A stretch of DNA of 64,000 nt from Deltaproteobacteria bacterium (lineage in GTDB: Bacteria; Myxococcota_A; UBA9042): NCBI GenBank assembly GCA_020632665.1, contig JACKFC010000007.1, positions 89,613-153,612 on the forward strand. Reading direction: 5' to 3'. The notes beneath the pieces are model-generated. The model made no database searches and was not told the origin of the DNA. It worked only from the letters and a program-made list of their open reading frames with translations. The translations under genes were made by a program, and so were the position numbers. Below are positions 1 through 7,765 of this stretch, in pieces (position 1 is the first letter of the stretch; each line of letters begins with the position of its first letter).

Positions 1-913
1 GACGATGCTCCGCATCCCCTTCTTGCCGGTCGCGACGGTCGGTACGGCGGTCGCGTTCTACGTCGGCTTCAAGAACAACGCCTCGTACGACCGCTTCTGG
101 GAGGGCCGCAAGATCTGGGGCGGCATCGTCAACCAGAGTCGCTCCTTCGCGGTTGCGACGCTGGCCTACCTCCCGGCCGACGGCACACCGGAGCGGGACG
201 CGCTCCGCCGGACGCTGGTCTATCGGCAGCTCGCCTGGATCAACGCGCTGCGCCTGCAATTGCGCAAGACGTCGCGATTTTTCGACAAGCCGGCGCGGAC
301 GACGAAGCGGCGCCTGGAGCGCCACGCCGAGCATATGCGCAACGATTGGCAGCGTGAGTTGGCGCCCTTCCTCGACGCGGCCGAGCTGGCCGAGGTCAGC
401 GCCAACAAGAACGCTTGCAGCCAGCTGACGCGACGCCAGGCCCAGGTGCTGGCAGAGATGCAGCGGGCAGGCGCGCTCGATCTCTTCCACCAGATCGACC
501 TGATGGACGTGCTGGAGAGCCTGACCACGCTCCAAGGCCAGGCCGAACGCATCAAGAAGACGCCCTTTCCGCGCCAGTACGCCGAATTTTCGCGGATCTT
601 CGTGACGGTATTCAGCGTGCTGGTGCCCTTCGGACTGCTCGACGTCTTCGCCGATCACGTCCACGCGGCGGGCGCCGGCGGCGGCGCGCAATGGGGCCCG
701 ATCGTGCCGATGATCTGCGCCTCGGCGCTGGTGACGTGGGTCTTCCGCACCATGGAGGGCATCGGTGACTCGAGCGAAGATCCCTTCGAGCGCAGCATGA
801 ACGACGTGCCGATGAACGCGCTCTGCCGCACGATCGAGATCGACCTGCGCGAGATGCTCGGCGAAACCGAACTCCCCGCGCCAGAGGCACCGATCGACGG
901 GCTGCTCTACTGA
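1..913 (+). CDS. Bestrophin-family anion channel, 5' end cut by window
   Basis: Bestrophin-like (UPF0187) inner-membrane protein, expected to form a chloride-type anion channel. The frame is open from base 2, and the first ATG (base 5) lies inside the conserved region. The family signature FKNNASYDRFWEGRKIWGG, normally some 65 residues from the start, appears here about 23 residues after that ATG, so roughly 40 N-terminal residues are outside the window. A second hydrophobic stretch (FVTVFSVLVPFGLLDVF) and the conserved SEDPFE motif near the C-terminus, which matches the calcium-clasp-like segment of the family, are visible. The stop TGA shares its A with the ATG of the next gene (TGATG), implying co-translation with the HAD phosphatase. 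Identification is secure; the transported ion is inferred from the family. Confidence 0.85.
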   Translation, partial: TMLRIPFLPVATVGTAVAFYVGFKNNASYDRFWEGRKIWGGIVNQSRSFAVATLAYLPADGTPERDALRRTLVYRQLAWINALRLQLRKTSRFFDKPARTTKRRLERHAEHMRNDWQRELAPFLDAAELAEVSANKNACSQLTRRQAQVLAEMQRAGALDLFHQIDLMDVLESLTTLQGQAERIKKTPFPRQYAEFSRIFVTVFSVLVPFGLLDVFADHVHAAGAGGGAQWGPIVPMICASALVTWVFRTMEGIGDSSEDPFERSMNDVPMNALCRTIEIDLREMLGETELPAPEAPIDGLLY

Positions 914-1596
914 TGGGCACCGTCCTGCTCTACGACATCGACGGGACGCTGGTCACCACCGACGGCGGCGCGCGGCAGGCCCTGCTCGACACCATCATCG
1001 CGCACTACGGAGACGACGCCGGCTTCGACTTCGGCTTCGGCGGTATGACCGACCGCGGCATCTTTCGGCGCGGCCTGGTGCAGCGCGGCGTCGCGGTCGA
1101 GGAGGACCTGCTCGACCGACTCATCGCCGACTATCTGCCTCGGCTCGAATCGGTGCTGGCCCGCGCGGCGGTTCATCGCTTGCTGCCCGGTGCGCTGGAG
1201 ATGGTGCGCGCCTCGGTCGGCTGGTCAGGGGTGGTGGCCGGACTGGGCACCGGCAACGTCGAGGCCGGTGCGCGGATGAAGCTGCGGCCCTTCGCCGTGG
1301 ACGCGCTGCTTCCGTTTGGTGGTTTCGGCTGCGACGCGGAGCTGCGGGCGGAGTTGATCGCTGCGGGCCATCGCCGGGGCGCGGCGCGGTTGGGGCTGCC
1401 GGTCGAGCAGACCCGTTTGGTGGTGGTCGGCGATACCGTGCACGACATCGAGGCGGCGCGCGCCAACGGCGGCGTGACGCTGGCCGTGGCGACGGGGCGG
1501 ACGTCGCACGAGGCGTTGGTGGCAGGCGGGGCCGAGGTCGTCGTCCACAGGCTCGACGACGTTGGAGCGATCGCAGCGCTCGCGAGGCTCTGCTAG
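913..1596 (+). CDS. HAD-superfamily hydrolase (phosphoglycolate phosphatase-like)
   Basis: Cytoplasmic phosphatase of the haloacid dehalogenase superfamily, 227 residues. Motif I is DIDGT (nucleophile Asp8, acid/base Asp10), motif II is the Thr in GLGTGN, motif III is probably the Lys in RMKLRPF, and motif IV is VVGDTVHDIE (Asp174, Asp178). A helical cap lies between motifs I and II, as in subfamily IA enzymes such as phosphoglycolate phosphatase and beta-phosphoglucomutase. Substrate cannot be told from sequence. The ATG overlaps the stop of the bestrophin gene by one base. The gene ends eight bases before the first palindromic element, which may act as its 3' hairpin. Confidence 0.85.
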   Translation: MGTVLLYDIDGTLVTTDGGARQALLDTIIAHYGDDAGFDFGFGGMTDRGIFRRGLVQRGVAVEEDLLDRLIADYLPRLESVLARAAVHRLLPGALEMVRASVGWSGVVAGLGTGNVEAGARMKLRPFAVDALLPFGGFGCDAELRAELIAAGHRRGAARLGLPVEQTRLVVVGDTVHDIEAARANGGVTLAVATGRTSHEALVAGGAEVVVHRLDDVGAIAALARLC

Positions 1597-1603
1597 GTGC
1601 CCA

Positions 1604-1663
1604 CGCACGGGTGTCCGACACCTGTGCGAATGTGGATTCGCACAGGTGTCCGACACCCGTGCG
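1604..1663. repeat. Inverted doublet of the 25-bp palindromic element (copies 1 and 2)
   Basis: Copy 1 (1604-1628) reads CGCACGG, then GTGTC-C-GACAC, then CTGTGCG. Copy 2 (1639-1663) is the same element in the opposite orientation except for the central base. The copies are separated by 10 bases, so the RNA could form two separate hairpins or one long one. Five further copies occur in this window. The doublet lies between the HAD gene and the radical SAM gene. Confidence 0.9.
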
Positions 1664-1728
1664 ACTCGCGACGAACGACTGCGATTCGCGGACATGCCTC
1701 GACTCGCCTCGCCTGAAGACGCCCGGTC

Positions 1729-1737
1729 TGTTAGAAT
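1729..1737 (+). promoter_or_regulatory. Candidate extended -10 promoter for the B12 radical SAM gene
   Basis: TG at 1729-1730 followed after one base by TAGAAT (1732-1737) matches an extended -10 box with one mismatch to TATAAT. No convincing -35 is seen at 16-18 bases upstream. Transcription would start near 1744, giving a leader of about 30 bases before the ATG at 1776. Confidence 0.4.
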
Positions 1738-1775
1738 CCGTGGCCGGCCGACACGGCCTACGAGGAGAAGTTGAG

Positions 1776-3434
1776 ATGCACGATCTGCGGACGCCGAGCG
1801 TGGTCTTGGTGGCGGTCGATTCGCCCTGGAAAGATACCGGCGGAACGTTCTACCCGTTCAGCTACGGCGTCGAGACGCTCCGCGCGTCGCTGCGGAGCGA
1901 TCCGTCGCTGGCGGACGTCGGGGTGGCGCTCGTCGACCTCGAGGCCACCCAGGCCGAAGCCTTCTTCGACGCGGTGATGGCGCACCGGCCGACGCTGGTG
2001 GCGCTCTCGACCTACATCTGGTCCCTGCCAGTCTACCGCGGCTTGGTCAGCCAGATCCGCCGACACGACCCATCAATCCAGATTGTCGCCGGTGGTCCCG
2101 CGGCGCGTCGTTCGGTCTTCGATCTGGCCCCGTGGCAGGGCCTACGCGACAACCTCGACGCGGTGGTACCTGGCGAAGGGGAAGGCGTGATTCGCGAATT
2201 GGCGCGGCACCATCGCGAACCGAATTGGAAGGCCGGGATCGCGGGCCTGGAGTGGTGGACCGGGAGCGATTGGCATCGCAACCTGCCGGCACCACGGCCT
2301 GATATCGACGCCTACCCCTCACCCTACGAGCTCGGCTTGAGCCCGCGCGGGATGACCGGCTACATCGAGACCTTCCGCGGCTGCCCGATCCACTGCGCTT
2401 TCTGCCAGTGGGGCGAGCAGAACGCCGACCGCGTCCACTCCGTCGACTACCTGGTGCGCCACCTCGAAGGCCTGTGCGACGCCGAGGTCTACAACGTCTA
2501 CTTCCTCGACGCCGCGTTCAACCTGCAGAACCGCGCCTTTCGCAACGTGGTCGAGGCGGAGCGACAGGTTGGCTTGCTGAAGGACAAGACGGTATTCGGC
2601 CACCTCTACCCGACCTATCTGCAGGAGTCGCACCTCGAGTTTTTCGACTCGATCGGCCGCGTGCACGCTGCGGTTGGCATCCAGAGCTTTGACGAGGAGG
2701 TGCTCAAGCGGATGGGCCGCCCCTTCGACATGCGCAAATTCCACCGCACGTTGGGGATGATGAAGGGCAGGCTCAAGGTCGAATTCGAGCTGATCTTCGG
2801 CCTGCCGGGCGACAATCCGGACTCGTTCCTGCGGACGCTCGACACCGCCATCGAATACGGCGACGCGATCAAGGTTTTTCAATGCCTCGCTTTGCCGGAC
2901 GCGCTGCTCGAGCGCGCCGACGCGATGCAGATCGAGTTCGACCCCGAGACGTTCTCGGTCGAGTCGGCGATGGGCTGGACGCGGGCAGATTGGGAGCGGA
3001 CGTATGAGAAGGTCCTGCGCCGCACCGAAGAATTCGAGGAGCGCGTGCAGCACTTCGATTGGCTCGGATTCGTCTGCAATCCGGACGGAAATGCCTCCCC
3101 CGACCGCCAGCAACACATCCGCCCGATACCGATCCCGGCCCTCGAGATCGACGGGCTCCCGGGCGCAGTCGACGCGGTCGCGAAGGGCTGGAGCTTCGAT
3201 GGCGCGCGGCAAGATGGAACGCGCGTGCTCTTCGACCTCCACGGCCCGAAGGGCACCGTCGAGCTACAGGTCGAGCGGCAGACGCCGGAATCACGCTTTT
3301 TCCACGCTCGGGATGGACTGGTCTATTCCTACCGAGGCAAGGTCGGCCAGACCGAAGCGCCCGATCTGTTGCGCGTCATCGAGACGCTGCACGATCACGC
3401 CCGCGGCATCGTCCTGGCCGAGGTGAGCACATGA
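1776..3434 (+). CDS. B12-binding-type radical SAM enzyme
   Basis: Radical SAM protein of 552 residues with the layout of the cobalamin-binding subgroup. Residues 1-170 form a Rossmann-like domain (VALSTYIWS, QIVAGGPAARR, then the typical VVPGEGEGVIREL). The radical SAM core follows, with cluster cysteines in CPIHCAFC (Cys203, Cys207, Cys210). The B12 axial-ligand motif DxHxxG is not visible, so cobalamin, if bound, would be held without a protein His; this is inference. A C-terminal domain of about 150 residues has no match I recognise. The ATG at 1776 was chosen over an upstream in-frame ATG at 1611 because GAGGAG lies about 8 bases before it and the earlier start would read through the palindrome. 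It converges on the minus-strand operon that holds two more radical SAM genes. Likely reaction is methylation or another radical modification; substrate unknown. Confidence 0.85.
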   Translation: MHDLRTPSVVLVAVDSPWKDTGGTFYPFSYGVETLRASLRSDPSLADVGVALVDLEATQAEAFFDAVMAHRPTLVALSTYIWSLPVYRGLVSQIRRHDPSIQIVAGGPAARRSVFDLAPWQGLRDNLDAVVPGEGEGVIRELARHHREPNWKAGIAGLEWWTGSDWHRNLPAPRPDIDAYPSPYELGLSPRGMTGYIETFRGCPIHCAFCQWGEQNADRVHSVDYLVRHLEGLCDAEVYNVYFLDAAFNLQNRAFRNVVEAERQVGLLKDKTVFGHLYPTYLQESHLEFFDSIGRVHAAVGIQSFDEEVLKRMGRPFDMRKFHRTLGMMKGRLKVEFELIFGLPGDNPDSFLRTLDTAIEYGDAIKVFQCLALPDALLERADAMQIEFDPETFSVESAMGWTRADWERTYEKVLRRTEEFEERVQHFDWLGFVCNPDGNASPDRQQHIRPIPIPALEIDGLPGAVDAVAKGWSFDGARQDGTRVLFDLHGPKGTVELQVERQTPESRFFHARDGLVYSYRGKVGQTEAPDLLRVIETLHDHARGIVLAEVST

Positions 3435-3492
3435 CCGACCCGCGCGTCGCCGACGGCTAGCCGACACCACGACGCGGCTCGTGGAGGGGGAA

Positions 3493-3542
3493 GGTTCGCG
3501 AGAACCACGCTTCTCGCGACCTGGGGGCGCCTAGCCCCCCAG
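3493..3542. terminator. Two strong hairpins between convergent operons
   Basis: 3493-3521 pairs GGTTCGCGAGAA with TTCTCGCGACC. 3521-3542 pairs CTGGGGG with CCCCCCAG. Neither has a T tract on either strand. They sit in the 164-base gap between the convergent genes ending at 3434 and 3599 and could stop or stabilise transcripts from both sides. Confidence 0.5.
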
Positions 3543-3565
3543 AGAACAGAAGAGAGACTCGGCCA

Positions 3566-3591
3566 GAAAATGCGAAACTGCATTTTCTTTT
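3566..3591 (+). terminator. Rho-independent-like terminator
   Basis: GAAAATGC and GCATTTTC form an 8-bp stem around a 6-base loop, directly followed by TTTT on the plus strand. It fits as terminator of the B12 radical SAM gene. The T run is short. Confidence 0.55.
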
Positions 3592-3598
3592 CGCGTCT

Positions 3599-4969
3599 CT
3601 AGTCGGGCCGCACCGGCGGCTGCCGACGGAATGCCTCGGCCCCCACCAATCCCTTGCGCTCGTCGAGCATCAGCTCCCCCTTGTCGCGCGCGGTGATCTG
3701 CTGGACGGCCACGCGCAGCACGGCCGAGAGTTGGGCTCGCTCGCTGGCGGCGTCTGCGTTCGGCGCGACTTCGAGCGAGCGGTAGGCCAAATCGAAGCTC
3801 TGAGTCCGGGCCAAGGCGGGTCGGTCGTCGCTGCGACGGTTCAACATCAGATCGACGCTCGAACCGGCCGGCGTGCGGAAACGGAAGGTGCAGCGGCGAC
3901 GGTCGAGCATCAACGCCTCGAGGACCACGCCCTCCGCTTCGGCGACACCCTCGACCAACGCGGCCCAATCGGGGTGGTGCGCGATGGGATGACTTCCGCC
4001 GCGAAGCGGGTCGTCGGAACCCACGGAGGCACCGTCGATCGGCTCCTGCCACGGCGTGGTCCGCGGAACCGGGACCAGGGTCGCGCGGTCCCAGCCGAAT
4101 TTCTCGATGTAGGGATGGGTCAAGCCGAGGCAGGACTCTGCGTGTTCGCACTTCGCCTCCCAGATGCAGGCAAACCGCGGGTAGATCTCGTAGAAGCCCT
4201 CGACGATGACGACATCGGGCTGGGTGTTGTCGAGCAGGTGACCGTATTCGCCCAGCAAGCAGCGCGGCACGTACTTCACCAGGGCGCGGAGGCCGAGTTC
4301 GTCCGCGCGACGCAGCGCGCCCCGCATCGCCGGGCCGAGCCGCTGCATCGGCACCAGCAGGTCGCGCTCGTCGCCGTAATCCTCCATCGGGAGGTAGTTC
4401 CAGAATTCCATCCGCGCCGGCTCGAGCGGCGCGACCGTCTCGACCAATTCGGTGAGCGTGTCGGCGTTCATCGTCGTCAGGACGGTATTGGTCATCAACA
4501 CCGCGCCGAGCTCCTTGACGTTCTGCATCCCCCGCCAAGCCTCGTCGAAGGACCCCTCGCGCTGCGAGGTATAGTCCTGGACTTCGGCGTTGTGGCCGTG
4601 CAGCGAGACGAAGAACTCGTCGATCCCATGGGCGACGAATTCCTTGGCGCGCTCCATGTCAGCCAGCCGACGACCGTTGGTCTGCACGCGGATGTGGTCG
4701 AAACCACCGTGCTCGCGAGCATAGTCGACGTATTGCAGCAGCTTCTTCTCCAGCGTGACCTCACCGCCGGTGAACGTGACGCGGCGATAGCGCGGCGCTT
4801 TGCCGTTGTCGTCGACGGCCTGCTTGAAGCGATCGAAGGAGACGCCGCGGAAGAGGTTCATCCCCTCCTGCACGATGCAGAACCTGCACGCGCTATGGCA
4901 GTGGAAGTCGACGGTGACGGTCAGATCTTCGAAGCGTGTGGGCTCGAAGCGCCCCTTGTAGCTCTGCAT
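3599..4969 (-). CDS. Radical SAM enzyme with C-terminal extension
   Basis: 456-residue radical SAM protein. The 4Fe-4S ligands are in CHSACRFC (Cys24, Cys28, Cys31), followed by the SAM-binding FTGGEVTLE segment and the usual alternating strands (VQTNGRR, FFVSLHGH). A second cysteine group (CIWEAKCEHAESC, about residues 285-300) suggests an auxiliary cluster or metal site. The last 130 or so residues have no match I recognise. The start at 4969 is preceded by a perfect AGGAGG that overlaps the stop of the upstream gene (4983); an in-frame start at 5089 would lie inside that gene. It is the last gene of the five-gene operon 9103 to 3599. The reaction is probably on a peptide or small molecule handled by its neighbours. 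Confidence 0.85.
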   Translation of the reverse strand: MQSYKGRFEPTRFEDLTVTVDFHCHSACRFCIVQEGMNLFRGVSFDRFKQAVDDNGKAPRYRRVTFTGGEVTLEKKLLQYVDYAREHGGFDHIRVQTNGRRLADMERAKEFVAHGIDEFFVSLHGHNAEVQDYTSQREGSFDEAWRGMQNVKELGAVLMTNTVLTTMNADTLTELVETVAPLEPARMEFWNYLPMEDYGDERDLLVPMQRLGPAMRGALRRADELGLRALVKYVPRCLLGEYGHLLDNTQPDVVIVEGFYEIYPRFACIWEAKCEHAESCLGLTHPYIEKFGWDRATLVPVPRTTPWQEPIDGASVGSDDPLRGGSHPIAHHPDWAALVEGVAEAEGVVLEALMLDRRRCTFRFRTPAGSSVDLMLNRRSDDRPALARTQSFDLAYRSLEVAPNADAASERAQLSAVLRVAVQQITARDKGELMLDERKGLVGAEAFRRQPPVRPD

Positions 4970-4982
4970 CGCGCCTGCCCTC

Positions 4983-5906
4983 CTAGAGCGTCCCGTAGAA
5001 GCTGGTCTTGGGGTAGTCGATGCCGCCCTGGCCGTCGGGCTGGTAGTCGATCCCGACGTCGAAGTAGAGGTGATCGAACGCGTCACCATGCTCGCGAACG
5101 AAGCGTCGGAGCGCCAGCGGATAGTCGAAGCGGCGCAAGAATTCGGCGAGTTGGTCGATATCGATGCCCGAAAAGTAGATCCCGTCGCGCAGCCGCTTCT
5201 TCGCCACGCACACGCGACGGCAGGCGAAGTAATTCGGGATCAGGACCTTCGCGAGCAGGGTTGGGTCGGCCTCGTAGTCGACCCACATGCTGCTGGTCAG
5301 CAGGGGCAGGACGGTGTCGATCTCTCGCTTCGGCTCGAGGAATCGATAGTAGTTCTCGAATTCAGCCGGACGGTCTGCGTAGACCTTGTAGCTCCGGCCC
5401 TCGTGCAGCTCGCTGCCGGTCAGGTAGAGGTTCAACTCGTCGATCTGGCCGCGGCCGAGGATGCCGGCGTCGAGGTCGAAGCTGACCATCATGTACGGGA
5501 TCGACTCGCGCACCGCCGGGCGCAGGTCGAGCCAAGGCGCGAGCGTCTCGCGCAATCCGGCGACCGTGGCCTTGGGGTCTTCCTTGCGCGGATCGTAGAT
5601 GTAGAACTCCCAGAACATGCGGATGCCGTTGTTCTTCGCCCCCCAGACGACCATGTCGCGGCCGAGCGAACGCTGCAGCGCGAGGAGCGGCGGTCGGGCT
5701 TGCTCGAGCAGACCCGCCTCGTCGAGCGTCTGCCAGAGCAGGTTCTCGCCGCGCAACTTGCCGCGTGGCGAGCGCCGGGGCTGGTAGGGCTGCAGGCAGT
5801 AGTCGAAATAGCGATCGCCCGGCTCGCTCCGCAGCAGCTCGAAATTCAGCGGCTTCGCGGGTGCTTCGGCTTCCGCGCGGAATGCGGCATCAATGGGCGA
5901 CGACAT
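4983..5906 (-). CDS. Unrecognised protein of the radical SAM operon
   Basis: 307 residues, soluble, no signal peptide or membrane segment. I do not recognise the family. Visible features are FWEFYIYDP, a segment SFDLDAG ending in ELNLYLTG, KVYADRP, the basic run CRRVCVAKKR, and a C-terminus FDVGIDYQPDG ending in SFYGTL. Strands of the form hydrophobic-x-Leu-Tyr-Leu recur, loosely recalling the beta-hairpin repeats of ABBA-type aromatic prenyltransferases; this is only a pattern impression. GGAGGG lies seven bases before the ATG. Its start overlaps the end of the upstream gene by 17 bases and its end abuts the next radical SAM gene, so it is surely part of the operon. Substrate binding, scaffold or transferase roles are all open. 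Confidence 0.75.
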   Translation of the reverse strand: MSSPIDAAFRAEAEAPAKPLNFELLRSEPGDRYFDYCLQPYQPRRSPRGKLRGENLLWQTLDEAGLLEQARPPLLALQRSLGRDMVVWGAKNNGIRMFWEFYIYDPRKEDPKATVAGLRETLAPWLDLRPAVRESIPYMMVSFDLDAGILGRGQIDELNLYLTGSELHEGRSYKVYADRPAEFENYYRFLEPKREIDTVLPLLTSSMWVDYEADPTLLAKVLIPNYFACRRVCVAKKRLRDGIYFSGIDIDQLAEFLRRFDYPLALRRFVREHGDAFDHLYFDVGIDYQPDGQGGIDYPKTSFYGTL

Positions 5907-6918
5907 CGAATCCCTCCGGTGGCTGTGGCCACGTCCACTCCGCCGCGCCTTGCGCCACGCGGGCCGCTGCCCAAGCCATCACCGTGGCGACCTCGTCCTG
6001 GCGCGGCTCGCCTGCACGGACGCGATAGGACAACGCGTGCTCTCCGGCGACGCAGTAGGCCTGTTCGCGGCCCGAACGCGGCGCGACGAAGATGCCGAGC
6101 TCGCCGCCGGGCGTTCGCACGCAAACCACCGGGTCGAGGCTCCACAGCGGCCTACCCTGCCCGAGCGGCTTGACGTACGCCACCCACGACGCGCCGTCCT
6201 GCGCGAACCCGACCGAGCGGACCTGCTCCCAGGGGAATGGAATCGCAGCGGAAAATGCCGCTTCATCCCAGCCTGGAAGGGCGTGCAACAGGGCGCGACC
6301 GTGGTCCGCGTCGGTCGGTGCGAGGAAGACCGCGCGGCCGCTGATGCCGCCATCCTCGCCGATATCGGCGCTCTGCACGACTCCGGCGAGGGGTTGGCCG
6401 GCGGCGAGCCGATGTAGCACCGCGGGAGCATCCTCGGGCAACGCCGGCAGCTGGAAGTACGCCTTGCGCTCGACCCGAACCTGATCGCCACCGATGCGAC
6501 CGACGTTGATACCGAGCACGTGCGGCGCCCCGCGCAGGCCGAGGGCGTGCGCGATGCGCTGCCGCACCATGCGTGAGGCGTCCGAGAGGTTGAGGTAGAG
6601 CTTGGCGACCGGCCGCTCGCGGCCGCGGTCCCATCCGGCGATGACGGGCGCGTCAGCAGCGACCCGAAGCAAGCGCTGTGCTGGCTCGATCGGCATGCCC
6701 AGAGCGGCGAAGAGGGGCTCCACGAGAGCGGGTCGTGCTTGCTCGATCATCATCCGGCCACCCTCGAAGCGGCCATTGCGGAAGCGAGCCGAAGCCTCGA
6801 GCGCGTCGAAGGTCAGACCCTCGCTGGCCAACACCTGCAGCGCAGGCTCACCCCGCGGCCCGAGGCTGCGTTGTAGTGCCGCCAACGCCTCGGCCCGCGC
6901 GCGCGCGCCGTCGCTCAT
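5890..6918 (-). CDS. Unrecognised protein of the radical SAM operon
   Basis: 342 residues, soluble. I do not recognise the family. It contains PVAKLYLNLSD, PHVLGINVGR, RSVGFAQDGASWVAYVKPLG and LGIFVAPRSGREQAY, again a series of beta-strands with Leu-Tyr or Val-Ala-Tyr endings, so it could share a fold with the protein encoded just downstream (4983-5906); sequence identity between the two is not evident by eye. The ATG at 6918 overlaps the stop of the oxygenase gene as ATGA, and upstream in-frame starts would lie inside that gene. No strong ribosome site is seen, consistent with translational coupling. Function unknown; presumably acts on the same substrate as the radical SAM and oxygenase enzymes. 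Confidence 0.75.
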   Translation of the reverse strand: MSDGARARAEALAALQRSLGPRGEPALQVLASEGLTFDALEASARFRNGRFEGGRMMIEQARPALVEPLFAALGMPIEPAQRLLRVAADAPVIAGWDRGRERPVAKLYLNLSDASRMVRQRIAHALGLRGAPHVLGINVGRIGGDQVRVERKAYFQLPALPEDAPAVLHRLAAGQPLAGVVQSADIGEDGGISGRAVFLAPTDADHGRALLHALPGWDEAAFSAAIPFPWEQVRSVGFAQDGASWVAYVKPLGQGRPLWSLDPVVCVRTPGGELGIFVAPRSGREQAYCVAGEHALSYRVRAGEPRQDEVATVMAWAAARVAQGAAEWTWPQPPEGFDVVAH

Positions 6919-7682
6919 CCGGCCGCCAGGGACGTCAGAGGCACCGATGAGAGGCTCGGATCGGCCCACCCTGCCGGGGGCGTATCTCCTGCGGCGAAGT
7001 AGGCACCGACGAAGATGCGCTCGCCGTCGCGCAGCATCGGCATGACCGCGTGCCAGGTGCACTCGTCGATCACGATCATGGTGCCGGCGGCAGGTCGAAT
7101 CTCGACGTCGTTCGGCCAGCGCTGCTGATGGATATCGTAGGGTGGGCGACAACTATCGCCGACCCGCCGCGGCATCACCAACACCGGGCCGCCGTCGGCG
7201 TCGACATCGTCGAGATAGAGCAGGGTGAAGATGCGGCGCAGCCGATCGATCTTCGGCCAAACGCCGGCGCGGTATCGCTCCGATTCATCGGTGCCGTCGA
7301 TGTGCGTATGCCACTCGAAGAAAGGCCGTCTGCGATCGGTGACCACGGTGCCCAAGATCTCCAGCCGCGCGTCGGCACCGAGCAACGACTGCACGGCCTC
7401 GATCAGCTGCGGCGGCAGCACCAGCGGCCGCAGGTCGGGGTATTCGACGAGCAGCCGGTGGATGACGAATCCGGTCGGCGTGATCATGGCGTTCTCGCCG
7501 AACGGGACACTGTCTCTGCTCCACAGTGTTGGCGGAGCGTGGCGTTGAAGGAGTGCACGAATCGCCGACCGGAGCTCGGCGACGCCGACCTCATCGGGCG
7601 GGCGCACCCATCGCGCCCATCCGTCGGTCAGCACGCTGGCGAGGGCTTCGGTCGCTGTCGTGCTCGGCTGTAGCGTTGTCAT
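6915..7682 (-). CDS. Fe(II)/2-oxoglutarate-dependent oxygenase-like protein
   Basis: 255 residues with a double-stranded beta-helix pattern. The iron triad can be read directly: His127 and Asp129 in WHTHID and the distal His211 in CTWHAV, with Arg222 (GERIFVGAYF) placed to bind the 2-oxoglutarate carboxylate. Between them lies the typical LLYLDDVDADGGPVLVMP, where a strand leads to Gly-Gly-Pro. The pattern is closest to phytanoyl-CoA dioxygenase or prolyl-hydroxylase-like enzymes. AGGAGG seven bases before the ATG at 7682 fixes the start; the longer frame to 7769 would overlap the upstream gene. Stop and next start overlap as ATGA. Probable role is hydroxylation or desaturation in the pathway encoded by this operon; substrate unknown. 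Confidence 0.75.
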   Translation of the reverse strand: MTTLQPSTTATEALASVLTDGWARWVRPPDEVGVAELRSAIRALLQRHAPPTLWSRDSVPFGENAMITPTGFVIHRLLVEYPDLRPLVLPPQLIEAVQSLLGADARLEILGTVVTDRRRPFFEWHTHIDGTDESERYRAGVWPKIDRLRRIFTLLYLDDVDADGGPVLVMPRRVGDSCRPPYDIHQQRWPNDVEIRPAAGTMIVIDECTWHAVMPMLRDGERIFVGAYFAAGDTPPAGWADPSLSSVPLTSLAAG

Positions 7683-7765
7683 GTCGCCTCCTGCCGCCGA
7701 TGCGGCGCGACGGGCCAAAATGCTGCGCATCGCGCCGAACCGCGTCAAGCGCGACCGGCATGGGC

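Noticed and set aside
1611..1775. Upstream start for the B12 radical SAM gene
   Set aside because: It would encode the palindromic repeat and lacks a ribosome site. ATG 1776 has GAGGAG and matches the family start.
3435..3598. A precursor peptide gene for the radical SAM cluster
   Set aside because: The gap is filled by hairpins and a terminator. No open frame with ribosome site and peptide-like content was found there or in 9104-9265.
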